From assembly GCA_015075725.1 (NCBI GenBank), contig JABTTV010000001.1:4331223-4395222 (forward strand): DNA of 64,000 bases, in the 5' to 3' direction. How positions within the stretch are numbered: the stretch's first letter is position 1; each line of letters starts with the position of its first letter. The notes under the pieces are model-generated. The model saw only the letters and a list, made by a program, of their open reading frames with translations. It was not told the DNA's origin and did not search any database. The DNA comes from Anaerolineales bacterium (lineage in GTDB: Bacteria; Chloroflexota; Anaerolineae; Anaerolineales; Villigracilaceae). A program made the translations under genes and the position numbers. This document shows positions 23,976 to 33,256 of the stretch, one piece after another.

Positions 23976-25442
23976 ATGACAACCATCGACCTCACAATCC
24001 ACAAAGACCGCCGCGCCCGCGCCGTTCAACGCGCAAAAGAGCGCAATATCATCATTCCCACCTACGCCCAGATGAAAGACCCTTCGAAGATCCCCGCAAA
24101 GATCAAGGATGAATTGAAGGGAATCGGACTCTGGGACATCCACCCGAGGAATCTCTTCCGCATCAACTGGCACAACCAACCCACCGCTTCCGGCGGGACC
24201 TATGGCGGAGTCAACTTTCTCGAACTTCCCTCTTCGCTGACGGGGGTCAAAGCCCGCATCATCGTCATCGTCGGCAAATGGTTCCCCACCGGCGCGCATA
24301 AGGTCGGCGCCGCGTTCTCTTGCCTGGTGCCGCGCCTGGTCACCGGTCAATTCGACCCGACCACGCAAAAAGCCGTCTGGCCCTCCACCGGCAATTACTG
24401 CCGCGGCGGCGCATATGATTCCGCATTGCTTGCCTGCGAATCGATCGCGATCCTGCCCGAAGGCATGTCGAAGGAACGCTTCGAATGGCTTTCAAAGGTT
24501 GCAGGCGAGACCATCAAAACCCCCGGTTCCGAATCGAACGTCAAGGAAATTTTCGACAAATGCTGGGAACTGCGCAAGTCCGGTCAGGATCTGATGATCT
24601 TCAACCAGTTCGACGAATTCGGCAACTACCTCTGGCATTACGAAGTCACCGGTCACGCCATGGAGGAAGTGCTTAAAAAAGTGATGGGACCGAAGGATCG
24701 CTATCGCGGCATGGCGTCCGCCACAGGCTCGGCAGGGACGATTGCCAGCGGCGATTACATGAAACATCTTTATCCAGACAGCAAGATCGTCGCCAGCGAA
24801 GCCCTGCAATGCCCGACCCTCCTGGAAAATGGATTCGGCGCGCATCGCATCGAAGGCATCGGCGACAAGCACGTCCCCTGGATCCATAACACCAAGAACA
24901 CAGACGTGGTTGTCGCGATCGACGATAACGCTGTCGTGAATATTTCACGCCTCTTCAACGAGGAGAACGGACGCGCCTATCTCGTCGGCAAAGGAGTCCC
25001 TGAATCTCTCATCTCCAATCTCGACCTTTTGGGCTTCTCCGGCATCTCGAACGTGCTCTCCTGCATGAAAGCCGCCAAATACTACGAGATGGACGAGAAC
25101 GATATCATGATCACCGTCCTGACCGACTCGATGGAACTGTACCGCTCCCGCCTGCACGAGATGCACCAGGAGTTCGGCGAATACAGCGAGAAGGATGCCG
25201 CCGCCGACTTCGCCCGCTACCTGCACGGGCAGTCCACGGATAACATGCTCGAGCTTCGCTACAACGACCGCCGCCGCGTGCATAACCTCAAGTATTACAC
25301 CTGGGTCGAACAGCAGGGAAAGACCTACGACGAGATTCAAGCCCAGTGGTATCAGCCCGATTACTGGACGAACGTCCAAAAACAGGCGGATGAGATCGAT
25401 GAGTTGATCGTCGCGTTCAACAAGGATGTTGGGTTAATATAA
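23976..25442 (+). CDS. Large PLP-dependent enzyme of the cysteine synthase/TrpB fold
   Basis: 488 aa, distinctly longer than ordinary O-acetylserine sulfhydrylases (about 310). It appears to be a fold-type II PLP enzyme: the lysine is probably in PTGAHKVGAAF, and ATGSAGTIASG is the glycine-rich phosphate-binding loop. The Asn- and Cys-containing STGNYCRGGAYDSALLAC segment lies near the expected substrate site. It groups with proteins annotated only as PLP-dependent beta-subunit-like enzymes, so the substrate is unknown; a lyase or beta-replacement reaction on an amino acid is likely. AGGAGG eight bases before ATG 23976 and TATAAT at 23937-23942 support the start. A hairpin follows. Confidence 0.85.
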   Translation: MTTIDLTIHKDRRARAVQRAKERNIIIPTYAQMKDPSKIPAKIKDELKGIGLWDIHPRNLFRINWHNQPTASGGTYGGVNFLELPSSLTGVKARIIVIVGKWFPTGAHKVGAAFSCLVPRLVTGQFDPTTQKAVWPSTGNYCRGGAYDSALLACESIAILPEGMSKERFEWLSKVAGETIKTPGSESNVKEIFDKCWELRKSGQDLMIFNQFDEFGNYLWHYEVTGHAMEEVLKKVMGPKDRYRGMASATGSAGTIASGDYMKHLYPDSKIVASEALQCPTLLENGFGAHRIEGIGDKHVPWIHNTKNTDVVVAIDDNAVVNISRLFNEENGRAYLVGKGVPESLISNLDLLGFSGISNVLSCMKAAKYYEMDENDIMITVLTDSMELYRSRLHEMHQEFGEYSEKDAAADFARYLHGQSTDNMLELRYNDRRRVHNLKYYTWVEQQGKTYDEIQAQWYQPDYWTNVQKQADEIDELIVAFNKDVGLI

Positions 25443-25447
25443 AAACA

Positions 25448-25480
25448 AGACCTCCGAAGTTTGTAAAACCTAGGAGGTCT
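25448..25480 (+). terminator. Hairpin after the PLP-enzyme gene
   Basis: AGACCTCC (25448-25455) pairs with GGAGGTCT (25473-25480). No long U-run follows, so termination may be weak. The second arm also contains GGAGG, placed about ten bases before the next ATG, so the hairpin could mask that ribosome site. Confidence 0.45.
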
Positions 25481-25490
25481 ATCCTAATCC

Positions 25491-26048
25491 ATGTCCCTCT
25501 CCCCTTCCTCCCTCGTCCTCGTCTGCCTGCTCCCCACTCCGCGCGATCTGGAAATCGCCCGCCTGCTTGGCTGGTATCGCATTCCATTGCGCAGCGCGCC
25601 CAAAGTCGTCAGCGTGGATTATCTCGCGTTCTACCAACCAGGTTCCTTCGGGGAAAGAGGCGGGCAGATCGAATATATTGCCCAGGCTAAGGGACACGAG
25701 TTAACCACGAGAGGCGAGTTGCTCAAGGATGAGTCGGATCATCCAAGGGCGAAGGAAGAATATTTCAAGATCCAGTTGGGGGCGCTTGAAAAACTTAAAG
25801 AGCCCATCAAGACAGATAAATGGAAGCGGCTGACCTTTCTCTACTCGACCGGCGAATATTTGCTCAACGCCAAAACGCTGAACGATCTGGTCGTGGAGGG
25901 AGAGGAGCGAATCCTGTTATGGAAGAGCCTGCGGGAACGCGCTGAAAACGGGCAGTTATACAAGACCGAACTGCCCGAAGCCGACATCCCGCCGGAAGTG
26001 CTGGCGGCGCTGCTCGGGATCAAGGATCTGACGGGGGAATACGGATAA
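25491..26048 (+). CDS. Conserved-looking hypothetical protein (185 aa)
   Basis: 185-aa soluble, mixed alpha/beta protein. Notable stretches are RDLEIARLLGWYRIPLRSAP, YLAFYQPGSFGE and RLTFLYSTGEYLLNAKTLNDL, which together suggest an enzyme-like or nucleic-acid-binding fold, but no catalytic signature is evident. The start at ATG 25491 has GGAGG upstream within a hairpin arm, hinting at control of translation by RNA folding. A strong GC hairpin closes the gene. Function unknown. Confidence 0.7.
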   Translation: MSLSPSSLVLVCLLPTPRDLEIARLLGWYRIPLRSAPKVVSVDYLAFYQPGSFGERGGQIEYIAQAKGHELTTRGELLKDESDHPRAKEEYFKIQLGALEKLKEPIKTDKWKRLTFLYSTGEYLLNAKTLNDLVVEGEERILLWKSLRERAENGQLYKTELPEADIPPEVLAALLGIKDLTGEYG

Positions 26049-26050
26049 AA

Positions 26051-26098
26051 CGTCCCGGGCGGCATTTCCAAAATGTCAGGAAACCGCCCGGGGGCGTC
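26051..26098 (+). terminator. GC-rich intrinsic terminator-like hairpin
   Basis: GTCCCGGGCGG near 26052-26062 pairs with CCGCCCGGGGGC near 26084-26095, with inner TTTCC/GGAAA pairing. It follows the 185-aa gene directly and precedes the receiver-like gene. The U-run is poor (TCCTT). Confidence 0.55.
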
Positions 26099-26135
26099 CT
26101 TGCCCGCGGGTGGTAGAAGTGTTACACTTTAATCG

Positions 26136-27746
26136 ATGCCAGCTGATTTAATGATCGTCACCCCGTCTGCCAGCCTCGGCGAATCGATCCGCCGTTCGTT
26201 GGAGGATACGAACTTCTACAGGGTGCATGTCGTCAATAATAAAGCTTCCGCCATCGTAAAGGCGAATCAGATCGGCGCGCCCATTGCCATGCTCGATCTC
26301 GCGCTCGGCGAAGACTGGGTGCAGGAGATCGGGATCGCTCTGCGGACCGTAAGCGGAAGCATCAACCTGATCCTGCTCTGTGAAGAATCCGGCTCGCCCC
26401 CGGCTCTCGATTCGTTGCGCCCATGGATCATGGTCCGCAAACCTTTTCAGATCTCCGACTTTATGAACGCGCTCAGCCAGCCCCAGCCTTCCCCCTCCCC
26501 ATCGGCTTCGATGTCCTCGACCACGATGCAATATCTGCCTTGGCTCAGCGACCAGAACAAAGCCGCCCAGCACCTCACCCGCCTCACATTGGAATCCTCG
26601 GCGCAAGCCGCGTTGATAACCCAGCGGAGCGACCTATGGGCGTACGCGGGCGGTCTTTCGCAAAACGCCGCAAAGGAAGTGGCGCAGACCGTCACCCGCA
26701 ACTGGGACGGACAAAAGGGATCGGACCTCCTGCGCTTCATCCGACTCGAAAGCACCAAAGCGGAGCACATGCTCTACGCCACCCGCCTCACCTCAGACTC
26801 GATACTGGCTCTGGTCTTCGATGCCGAGACTCCCTTCAGCACGATCCGCAAACAGGCGGGCAAACTGCTAAGCGATTTCGGAACCGACCCATCCGAGGCA
26901 CGGAGCCCTCAAGGCGGAGGCGACGATTATTTGGGTGAAGAAGAGATCGAAATACCGCCCATTTCGAATATCCTTGCGGATGTCCCGGCTCCGAATCCCG
27001 AGCCGATAACAACCCGGGAATTCAACCTGCCGCGCAGAAATGAAAACTTCGATCCCAACGAGACCCGCGTCTCCGATCCGCTTTCCGATGCGGCAGTTTT
27101 CAGCCGCGAACCTTCACCCGCCGTCACGCGAAAATCGAGCGCGAAAATACAGAAACAGGCCGAGCCGGTGAACAAGGCTCAGACCGCATTCGATGATGTG
27201 GAAGTCACCGCGCCGTCCCGATCCAAACCGAGGCCTGCGACCCCCATCGCGCGGTCGCTGCCCGGCGAAACGGATCTGACCCGCGAAAGCCCGACGACCG
27301 AAGCGGCGCGAAAACTGACCGCCGAACCGATCACTGCCGGGTTGTATCACCTGACATATGCCTGTTTGCTCATTCCGCGCTTCTCGTCACATTACCTTAC
27401 CGGCGACCTCTCGGATAACCTGAGTGAATGGCTTCCGAATATCTGCATCGCCTTCGGCTGGCGGCTGGAATATCTTGCCGTGCGCCCCGAATATTTGCAA
27501 TGGGTCGTGAACGTGCAGCCGAACACTTCCCCCGGTCACCTGATGCGCATCATGCGCCAGCAGACCTCGGAGAAAATTTTCAGCCAGTTCCCGCGCGTCA
27601 AAAAGGAAAATCCCTCCGGCGATTTCTGGGCGCCCGGTTATCTCATCATGGGCGGATCGCAACCCCACCCGCCGCAGCTCGTCCGCGATTACATCCGCAC
27701 CACCCGCCAGCGTCAGGGACTCGACGATATGCCGCCTGCGCGGTAA
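26136..27746 (+). CDS. Pseudo-receiver / roadblock-like / IS200-REP transposase-like chimera
   Basis: 536 aa in three parts. Residues 1-115 resemble a response-regulator receiver: a central Asp54 (AMLDLALGE) and the conserved Lys102 (VRKPF) are present, but the acidic pair after strand 1 is replaced by TPSAS, so phosphorylation is doubtful. Residues about 138-250 look like a roadblock/LC7 domain. A disordered Pro/Ser linker follows. Residues about 403-528 match the Y1 transposase fold of IS200/TnpA-REP proteins (YHLTYACLL...; FP, WAPGYLIM, VRDYIRTTRQRQG). The HUH metal motif is replaced by YLQ (453-455), while a Tyr (519) at the catalytic position remains. It is therefore probably a domesticated DNA-binding domain under regulatory control, not an active transposase. 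It stands alone, flanked by terminators. Confidence 0.72.
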   Translation: MPADLMIVTPSASLGESIRRSLEDTNFYRVHVVNNKASAIVKANQIGAPIAMLDLALGEDWVQEIGIALRTVSGSINLILLCEESGSPPALDSLRPWIMVRKPFQISDFMNALSQPQPSPSPSASMSSTTMQYLPWLSDQNKAAQHLTRLTLESSAQAALITQRSDLWAYAGGLSQNAAKEVAQTVTRNWDGQKGSDLLRFIRLESTKAEHMLYATRLTSDSILALVFDAETPFSTIRKQAGKLLSDFGTDPSEARSPQGGGDDYLGEEEIEIPPISNILADVPAPNPEPITTREFNLPRRNENFDPNETRVSDPLSDAAVFSREPSPAVTRKSSAKIQKQAEPVNKAQTAFDDVEVTAPSRSKPRPATPIARSLPGETDLTRESPTTEAARKLTAEPITAGLYHLTYACLLIPRFSSHYLTGDLSDNLSEWLPNICIAFGWRLEYLAVRPEYLQWVVNVQPNTSPGHLMRIMRQQTSEKIFSQFPRVKKENPSGDFWAPGYLIMGGSQPHPPQLVRDYIRTTRQRQGLDDMPPAR

Positions 27747-27774
27747 TTTTCTAAAACATAAGTTCTAAATTAGG

Positions 27775-27808
27775 AAACGCAGAGTATAATTGCTCTGCGT
27801 TTTGTTTT
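27775..27808 (+). terminator. Intrinsic terminator upstream of polA
   Basis: ACGCAGAG (27777-27784) pairs with CTCTGCGT (27793-27800), followed by a T-rich run (TTTTGTTTT). It ends the chimeric regulator gene. The loop contains TATAAT, which could double as a -10 box for polA. Confidence 0.85.
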
Positions 27809-27856
27809 ATCTCTCAATCCATTTTTTCACCGATCATTGATTAATTGGAAACTGAC

Positions 27857-30664
27857 ATGCCTCCCACCCTTTACCTTATCGACGGTCACGCTCTTGCCTA
27901 TCGAATGTATTTCGCCTTAACCGCTGGCGGCGGGAATGTCTCACGCTGGCTGACCTCCAAGGGCGAGCCGACAGCCGGAATTTACGGCTTTGCGCGCGAG
28001 CTGGTGCGAGTGCTGGAGCAGGAAAGACCGGAGTATCTTGCTGTTGCATTCGATGTGGGAAAAACTTTCCGTGATGAGATCTACCCTGAATACAAAGCCA
28101 CGCGGGAGAAGATGCCCGATGACCTGCGCTCGCAGATCACACGCATCCGTGAGATGGTGGATCTGTTCAATATCCCGCGCCTCGAGATGGACGGCTTCGA
28201 AGCTGACGATGTATTAGGCAGCGTCGCAAGAATCGCTGCGGAGAAAGGTTTGGGCGTCAAGATCATCACCGGCGACCGGGATTTATTGCAACTGGTCAAT
28301 GAAAGGACGTCTGTCTATCTCGCGGGCGACGACCAAACCTACGTCACCGATGCGGATGTGGTCAAGAAACTCGGCGTTCGCCCGAATCAGGTCGTGGATT
28401 ACAAAGCCATCGTCGGCGATACCTCCGATAACATCCCCGGCGTGAAAGGTGTGGGCGAAAAGACGGCGGTCACCCTGCTCGAGAAGTTTGGCACGCTCGA
28501 TGCCATCTATGCGAATCTCGCTCAAGTTGAAAAACGCTGGCAGGGAAAATTCGAATCAAGCAAGGACACTGCCTACATGAGCCGCGACCTGGCGCAGATC
28601 AAAACGGACTTGAGGATCAAGTTCGATTTCGAACATGCCAAGGTCCAGCCTTTCGACGGGACGAAACTGGAGGATTTTTTCAAGGAGATGGAATTCAAAT
28701 CGCTGTTGAGCAAGGTCCCGGTCATCAGCGGCACAGCGCCTTCTGCCGACTCCGCCCCATCAGCGAAAACGGGCAAGACCAAAGCCGGGCAGATGTCCAT
28801 GTTCGCGGAGGAAGCCGCGCCGATCGCGGTCGAGATCAGGCCGTCGAACATCGAAGTCATCATCGTCGACACCACAGACAAGCTGAAAAAACTTGCTCAG
28901 GAACTGAATAACGCCAAGGTCATTTCATTCGATACGGAGACAACCGATACCGATGAAATGAAAGCGGACCTGGTCGGCATTTCTCTCGCAGTCAGGGAAG
29001 GCCAGGGATATTACATTCCCGTCGGTCACACGGCGGGAAATAACCTTCCGCTCGATAAGGTCATCGACGCCCTCACGCCTGCGATGACCAGGCAAAATAC
29101 AGGCAAACTTGCACACAACGCCAAATACGATTACATCGTACTGGCACGTCACGGGTTGACCGTTACACCGTTGACTTTCGACACCATGCTTGCGGAATTC
29201 ATCGTCGATCCATCATCGCGCAATCTGGGCTTGAAGAATCTCTCCGAGTTCAGGCTGGGCAACCAAATGACCCACATCGAAGAATTGATCGGCAAGGGAA
29301 AGAAACAGGTCAGCATGGCGGAGATCGCGGTCGAGCCTGTTGCCAATTACGCCGCCGCCGATGCAGAGACCACCTTGCGTCTCATGCCCATCGAAGAAAA
29401 AGAGCTCAAGCGTGTGAACGGGCAAAAGATCCTCGACGAGATCGACATGCCGCTCACGCCCGTCCTTGCCAAAATGGAAATGACCGGCGCTTTGATCGAC
29501 ACAAAGTTCTTCGGGCAGATGTCGAATGAACTGGCAAATCGCCTCGGAGAGATCGAAAAGGAAATCTACGCTCACGCCGGAAAAACCTTCAACATCAATT
29601 CACCGCAGCAATTGTCGGATGTGCTTTTCAACCATTTGCGCCTCGAACCGCCCGATAAGGGACGCAAGACCTCCACAGGCTTCTTTTCCACCTCAGCCGA
29701 TGTACTCGACTCCATGCGCGGCCAGCACCAGGTGATGGATTTCATCCTCGAACACCGCGAACTCTCGAAACTCAAATCAACTTATGTGGACGCACTGCCC
29801 GCAGCGATCAACCCGAACACAGGGCGAGTCCATACCTCGTACAGCCAGATCGGCGCGGTGACCGGGCGGCTCTCGTCCAACAACCCAAATCTGCAGAACA
29901 TCCCCATCCGCACTGAAACAGGAAGGCGGGTGCGCAACGGGTTTATAGCCGATAAAGGCAACCTGCTTCTCTCCGTGGATTATTCGCAGATCGAACTGCG
30001 GATCGTTGCGCATATGGCGCAGGATGAAGCCATGCTCGCAGCCTTCCGCGCAGGAGAAGACATTCACGCCACAACAGCGGCGGCGGTCTATGACATTCCG
30101 CTGGAGAACGTCGGCAAGGATATGCGGCGCCATGCCAAGGCGATCAATTTCGGCTTGATCTACGGTATGTCTGCGTTCGGATTGACCCGCTCCACGGACC
30201 TGACCCTCGCCGAGGCGGAGGAGTTCGTCAAAGCCTATTTCAGGAAATTCCCCGGCATTAAAAAATATCTGGATGGAATCCGGCGGCAAGCTACGGAGAT
30301 CGGCTACGTGGAAACCCTGCTTGGCCGCAGGCGATACTTCCCGGTCTTGCAGACCAGGACAAACGTCCAGATTAAGAACCGCGAGGAAAGGGAGGCGATC
30401 AATGCGCCGATTCAAGGCACAGCGGCGGATATCATGAAGATCGCAATGATAAAGATCCCGCCCGCATTGAAGCAATCCGGCTTGAGCGCGAAAATGCTCC
30501 TTCAGGTGCATGATGAATTGGTGTTGGAAGTCCCGAAAAACGAGATCTCCGAAACAGCCGATGTCGTCCGCGAGACGATGGCGAACGCCTACCCAATGAG
30601 CATCCCATTGGAGACCGAGGCGCGCGCCGGCTTGAATTGGGGCGAGATGACCGTTCTCGATTAA
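27857..30664 (+). CDS. polA: DNA polymerase I
   Basis: 935 aa with the full three-domain layout. The 5'-3' exonuclease (1-290) has LYLIDGHALAYR, AVAFDVGKTFR, the acidic GFEADDVLG and the GDTSDNIPGVKGVGEKTA helix-hairpin-helix. The 3'-5' proofreading domain (about 330-520) keeps its catalytic residues: FDTETT, the AHNAKYD Exo II Asp and the YAAAD Exo III motif. The polymerase domain (about 560-935) has motif A DYSQIELR, motif B RRHAKAINFGLIYG and motif C VHDELVLE. Roles are Okazaki fragment processing and repair synthesis. I choose ATG 27857 over an upstream in-frame TTG at 27845. A proofreading-competent Pol I is notable because many bacterial Pol I enzymes have lost these residues. Confidence 0.97.
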   Translation: MPPTLYLIDGHALAYRMYFALTAGGGNVSRWLTSKGEPTAGIYGFARELVRVLEQERPEYLAVAFDVGKTFRDEIYPEYKATREKMPDDLRSQITRIREMVDLFNIPRLEMDGFEADDVLGSVARIAAEKGLGVKIITGDRDLLQLVNERTSVYLAGDDQTYVTDADVVKKLGVRPNQVVDYKAIVGDTSDNIPGVKGVGEKTAVTLLEKFGTLDAIYANLAQVEKRWQGKFESSKDTAYMSRDLAQIKTDLRIKFDFEHAKVQPFDGTKLEDFFKEMEFKSLLSKVPVISGTAPSADSAPSAKTGKTKAGQMSMFAEEAAPIAVEIRPSNIEVIIVDTTDKLKKLAQELNNAKVISFDTETTDTDEMKADLVGISLAVREGQGYYIPVGHTAGNNLPLDKVIDALTPAMTRQNTGKLAHNAKYDYIVLARHGLTVTPLTFDTMLAEFIVDPSSRNLGLKNLSEFRLGNQMTHIEELIGKGKKQVSMAEIAVEPVANYAAADAETTLRLMPIEEKELKRVNGQKILDEIDMPLTPVLAKMEMTGALIDTKFFGQMSNELANRLGEIEKEIYAHAGKTFNINSPQQLSDVLFNHLRLEPPDKGRKTSTGFFSTSADVLDSMRGQHQVMDFILEHRELSKLKSTYVDALPAAINPNTGRVHTSYSQIGAVTGRLSSNNPNLQNIPIRTETGRRVRNGFIADKGNLLLSVDYSQIELRIVAHMAQDEAMLAAFRAGEDIHATTAAAVYDIPLENVGKDMRRHAKAINFGLIYGMSAFGLTRSTDLTLAEAEEFVKAYFRKFPGIKKYLDGIRRQATEIGYVETLLGRRRYFPVLQTRTNVQIKNREEREAINAPIQGTAADIMKIAMIKIPPALKQSGLSAKMLLQVHDELVLEVPKNEISETADVVRETMANAYPMSIPLETEARAGLNWGEMTVLD

Positions 30665-30689
30665 TGTTGTTCGGCTGATATAAAGTCAA

Positions 30690-30707
30690 GGTTATAATTG
30701 CATAACC
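30690..30707 (+). promoter_or_regulatory. Palindrome overlapping a TATAAT box ahead of the TPR gene
   Basis: GGTTAT (30690-30695) mirrors ATAACC (30702-30707), and the left arm contains TATAAT. The spacing to ATG 30746 suits a -10 box, so the dyad could be an operator for a repressor. No convincing -35 box was seen. Confidence 0.35.
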
Positions 30708-30745
30708 GTAATGAGACATTCAACCCGGTGAAGTAAAATATCCCC

Positions 30746-33061
30746 ATGCCCGGACGAGACGATATTTTTCAGAAATCCATGAACGAGGGACACTCCGCTG
30801 CGTGGGATCAGGAGTGGCCTAAAGCCGCGGCGGCGTATCGACGCGCCCTCGAAGAATTTCCCGACAATCCCAAGGCGTTGAACAGCCTCGGGCAGGCATT
30901 GCATCAACTCAACCAGGTGGATGAGGCGCTGCAGATCTATTTGCGCGCAGTAAAGGTTTCACCCGACGATCCTGTGCCGATGGAAAAAGTGGCGCAACTT
31001 TCAGAACGCGTCGGCGATCTGAAGACCGCCATGGAAGCCGCCATCCGTGCGGGCGATCTATTTCTAAAACAACGCGATCCGGAAAAAGCGCTGCAAAACT
31101 GGGTGCATGTGACAAGCATCAACCCCGAACACGCCATCGCGCATTCGCGCCTGGCGCAGGTACATGAGAAACTCGGTCACAACCAGCAGGCGGCGATGGA
31201 GTATCTTGCCATTGCCAGCGTCCTCCAGCGCGCGGGCAACGCGGAAAAAACGCAGGAAATGGTGAACAAGGCGCAATCCCTCGTGCCGAACAGCGCCGAA
31301 GTCAAACAGGCGCAAACCCTGCTCAGAACCGGACAATTATTGCCCAAACCGATTCGCGCCAAAGGCGGGACGGGACCGATCCGCATGGCTCAGGTCAAGC
31401 AATTGGAGACAGTTCCCCGCAGCAAAGCCGCCTCCGGCCTGGACCCGGTCATGGAGGCGCGCCAAAAGGCTTTGACCCAACTGGCAGAGTTACTCTTCGA
31501 TTTCTCCGATGAAAGCAGTCCCGCCGCCCAGGATCGCAAGGGGATCTCCGCCATCATGCGCGGGACCGGCTCCCTCTCGGCTCAGTCTGAACAGATCAAA
31601 GTGGTCCTTCATCTTGGTCAAGCCATTGATGCTCAATCGAAGGGCAACGACTCGCTTGCGGCGGAGGAAATGGAAGCCGCGCTCAACGCCGGGTTCAGCA
31701 GTTCCGCGCTGTACTTCAATCTCGGTTATTTACGCTTCAAAGTGGAGCGGTTCGAAAGCGCCCAGCGCGTCCTTCAAAACTCCGTCAAACACGAGGATTA
31801 TGGCCTTGCATCCCGGCTGTTGATCGGGGATATTATTTCAAGAAAAGGCGCATTCCGCGAGGCAGCGACCGAATACCTCGAAGCCTTGAAATTTGCCGAT
31901 GCCATGACCGCTCCCCCGGAACAGGCCGACGACATCCGCCAGCAATACGAACCGCTGATCGAGTCCTACCAAAGTCAGACAGACGAAGCCACGCTCCGCA
32001 AAGTCTGCACAAATGTCAAGGACCTTCTGCTACGGGACGACTGGCGCGAACAGCTGTATAAGGTCCGCGAACAAATGCCCAAACCGGATGGCAGCCTCCC
32101 GGCACCGCTGGCGGATATGATCCTCCAGGCGCAATCCAGTTCGGTGCTTGAATCGATGAACCGGATCAACCAGCTGGCGCGCATGGGCAGTCTGCGTTCC
32201 GCCATGGGCGAAGCTTATGATGCGCTCCAGAGCGCTCCCACCTACCTGCCTCTTCATATCCTCATGGGCGACCTGCTTGTCCAGCAGGGACAAACAACCG
32301 ATGCGATCAACAAGTTCAGCGTGGTGGCGCATGCCTACAGCGTTCGCGGCGAGGTCCTGCAAGCCACAAAACTGTTCCGCCGCATCATCCAGATCTCGCC
32401 AATGGATATGGGTGCGCGCAGCAGACTGATCGAACAACTTGTGGCGCGCGGCCAGGTGGACGATGCCATTCAGGAACATCTTGAACTCGCCGCCATTTAC
32501 TACCGCCTCGCTGAACTCGATATGGCGCGCAAGACATATACGAACGCATTACGCCTCGTTCAGCAGGGCAGCGCCAGCCGTGATTGGAATATCCACATCC
32601 TTCAACGCATGGCGGACATCGATATGCAGAGACTGGACTGGAAGCAGGCTTTGCGTGTTTTCGAGCAGATCCGTACATTGACCCCCGATGATGATGCGGT
32701 CCGCAGGCAATTGATCGAGTTGAACACCCGCATGGGTCAGCAAGAGCGCGCTTTGAGCGAGCTCGAGGGATACATAACCCATCTTGAAAACCAGAACAAG
32801 AAGGACCTTGCGCTTTCCTTCATGGAGGAACTTGTCCGCGAACATGACGACCAGAGTGTGTATAAACGCACATTGGCGGCATTACTGCATCGCATGGGAC
32901 GCACGAATGAAGCGGTTCCCATCCTCGACCAATTGGGCGATGTCCTGATCGAAAAGGGAGACAAGCCGGGTGCCATGGATGTGATCAGCCAGATCGTGTT
33001 GATGAATCCACCGAACGTGGAAGATTACCGCGCGCTTCTGAACCAGTTAAGAAACGGATAA
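30746..33061 (+). CDS. Large TPR-repeat protein
   Basis: 771 aa made almost entirely of tetratricopeptide-like helix pairs. N-terminal repeats (about 20-180) read as A..Y..AL...P....A...LG, and a second array runs from about 290 to 770. A less ordered Pro/Lys-rich segment near 190-240 separates them. No signal peptide or TM helix is present, so it is likely a cytoplasmic scaffold. It stands in a single-gene unit between polA and ctaA, closed by a terminator. The function is unknown; TPR proteins of this size usually organise protein complexes. Confidence 0.85.
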   Translation: MPGRDDIFQKSMNEGHSAAWDQEWPKAAAAYRRALEEFPDNPKALNSLGQALHQLNQVDEALQIYLRAVKVSPDDPVPMEKVAQLSERVGDLKTAMEAAIRAGDLFLKQRDPEKALQNWVHVTSINPEHAIAHSRLAQVHEKLGHNQQAAMEYLAIASVLQRAGNAEKTQEMVNKAQSLVPNSAEVKQAQTLLRTGQLLPKPIRAKGGTGPIRMAQVKQLETVPRSKAASGLDPVMEARQKALTQLAELLFDFSDESSPAAQDRKGISAIMRGTGSLSAQSEQIKVVLHLGQAIDAQSKGNDSLAAEEMEAALNAGFSSSALYFNLGYLRFKVERFESAQRVLQNSVKHEDYGLASRLLIGDIISRKGAFREAATEYLEALKFADAMTAPPEQADDIRQQYEPLIESYQSQTDEATLRKVCTNVKDLLLRDDWREQLYKVREQMPKPDGSLPAPLADMILQAQSSSVLESMNRINQLARMGSLRSAMGEAYDALQSAPTYLPLHILMGDLLVQQGQTTDAINKFSVVAHAYSVRGEVLQATKLFRRIIQISPMDMGARSRLIEQLVARGQVDDAIQEHLELAAIYYRLAELDMARKTYTNALRLVQQGSASRDWNIHILQRMADIDMQRLDWKQALRVFEQIRTLTPDDDAVRRQLIELNTRMGQQERALSELEGYITHLENQNKKDLALSFMEELVREHDDQSVYKRTLAALLHRMGRTNEAVPILDQLGDVLIEKGDKPGAMDVISQIVLMNPPNVEDYRALLNQLRNG

Positions 33062-33107
33062 GACCGACGCATAAAAAACAATGTGGATGCGTCGTCAGCG
33101 AACGCAT

Positions 33108-33157
33108 ACCGCAGGGTCGATGAACCCGCAAGGCAACATCGGCTATGCGGTTTTTTT
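33108..33157 (+). terminator. Intrinsic terminator after the TPR gene
   Basis: ACCGCAGGGTCGATG pairs imperfectly with CATCGGCTATGCGGT and is followed by seven T residues (33150-33157). A shorter GACGCAT/ATGCGTC hairpin lies just upstream (33066-33094). The region looks structured, but I did not recognise a riboswitch class. Confidence 0.75.
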
Positions 33158-33256
33158 ATTCTCGTGACATCCTGTCATAACAATTGTGACAAATGTTCCG
33201 GCAGGCGGTAATACCGAAGATGTATAATCCCAACAACTTAATTTCGGAGAACTCAT

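Noticed and set aside
33062..33160. Possible riboswitch upstream of ctaA
   Set aside because: Two hairpins end in a clear U-run right after the TPR gene; the sequence fits none of the riboswitch cores I compared, so a terminator is the simpler reading.
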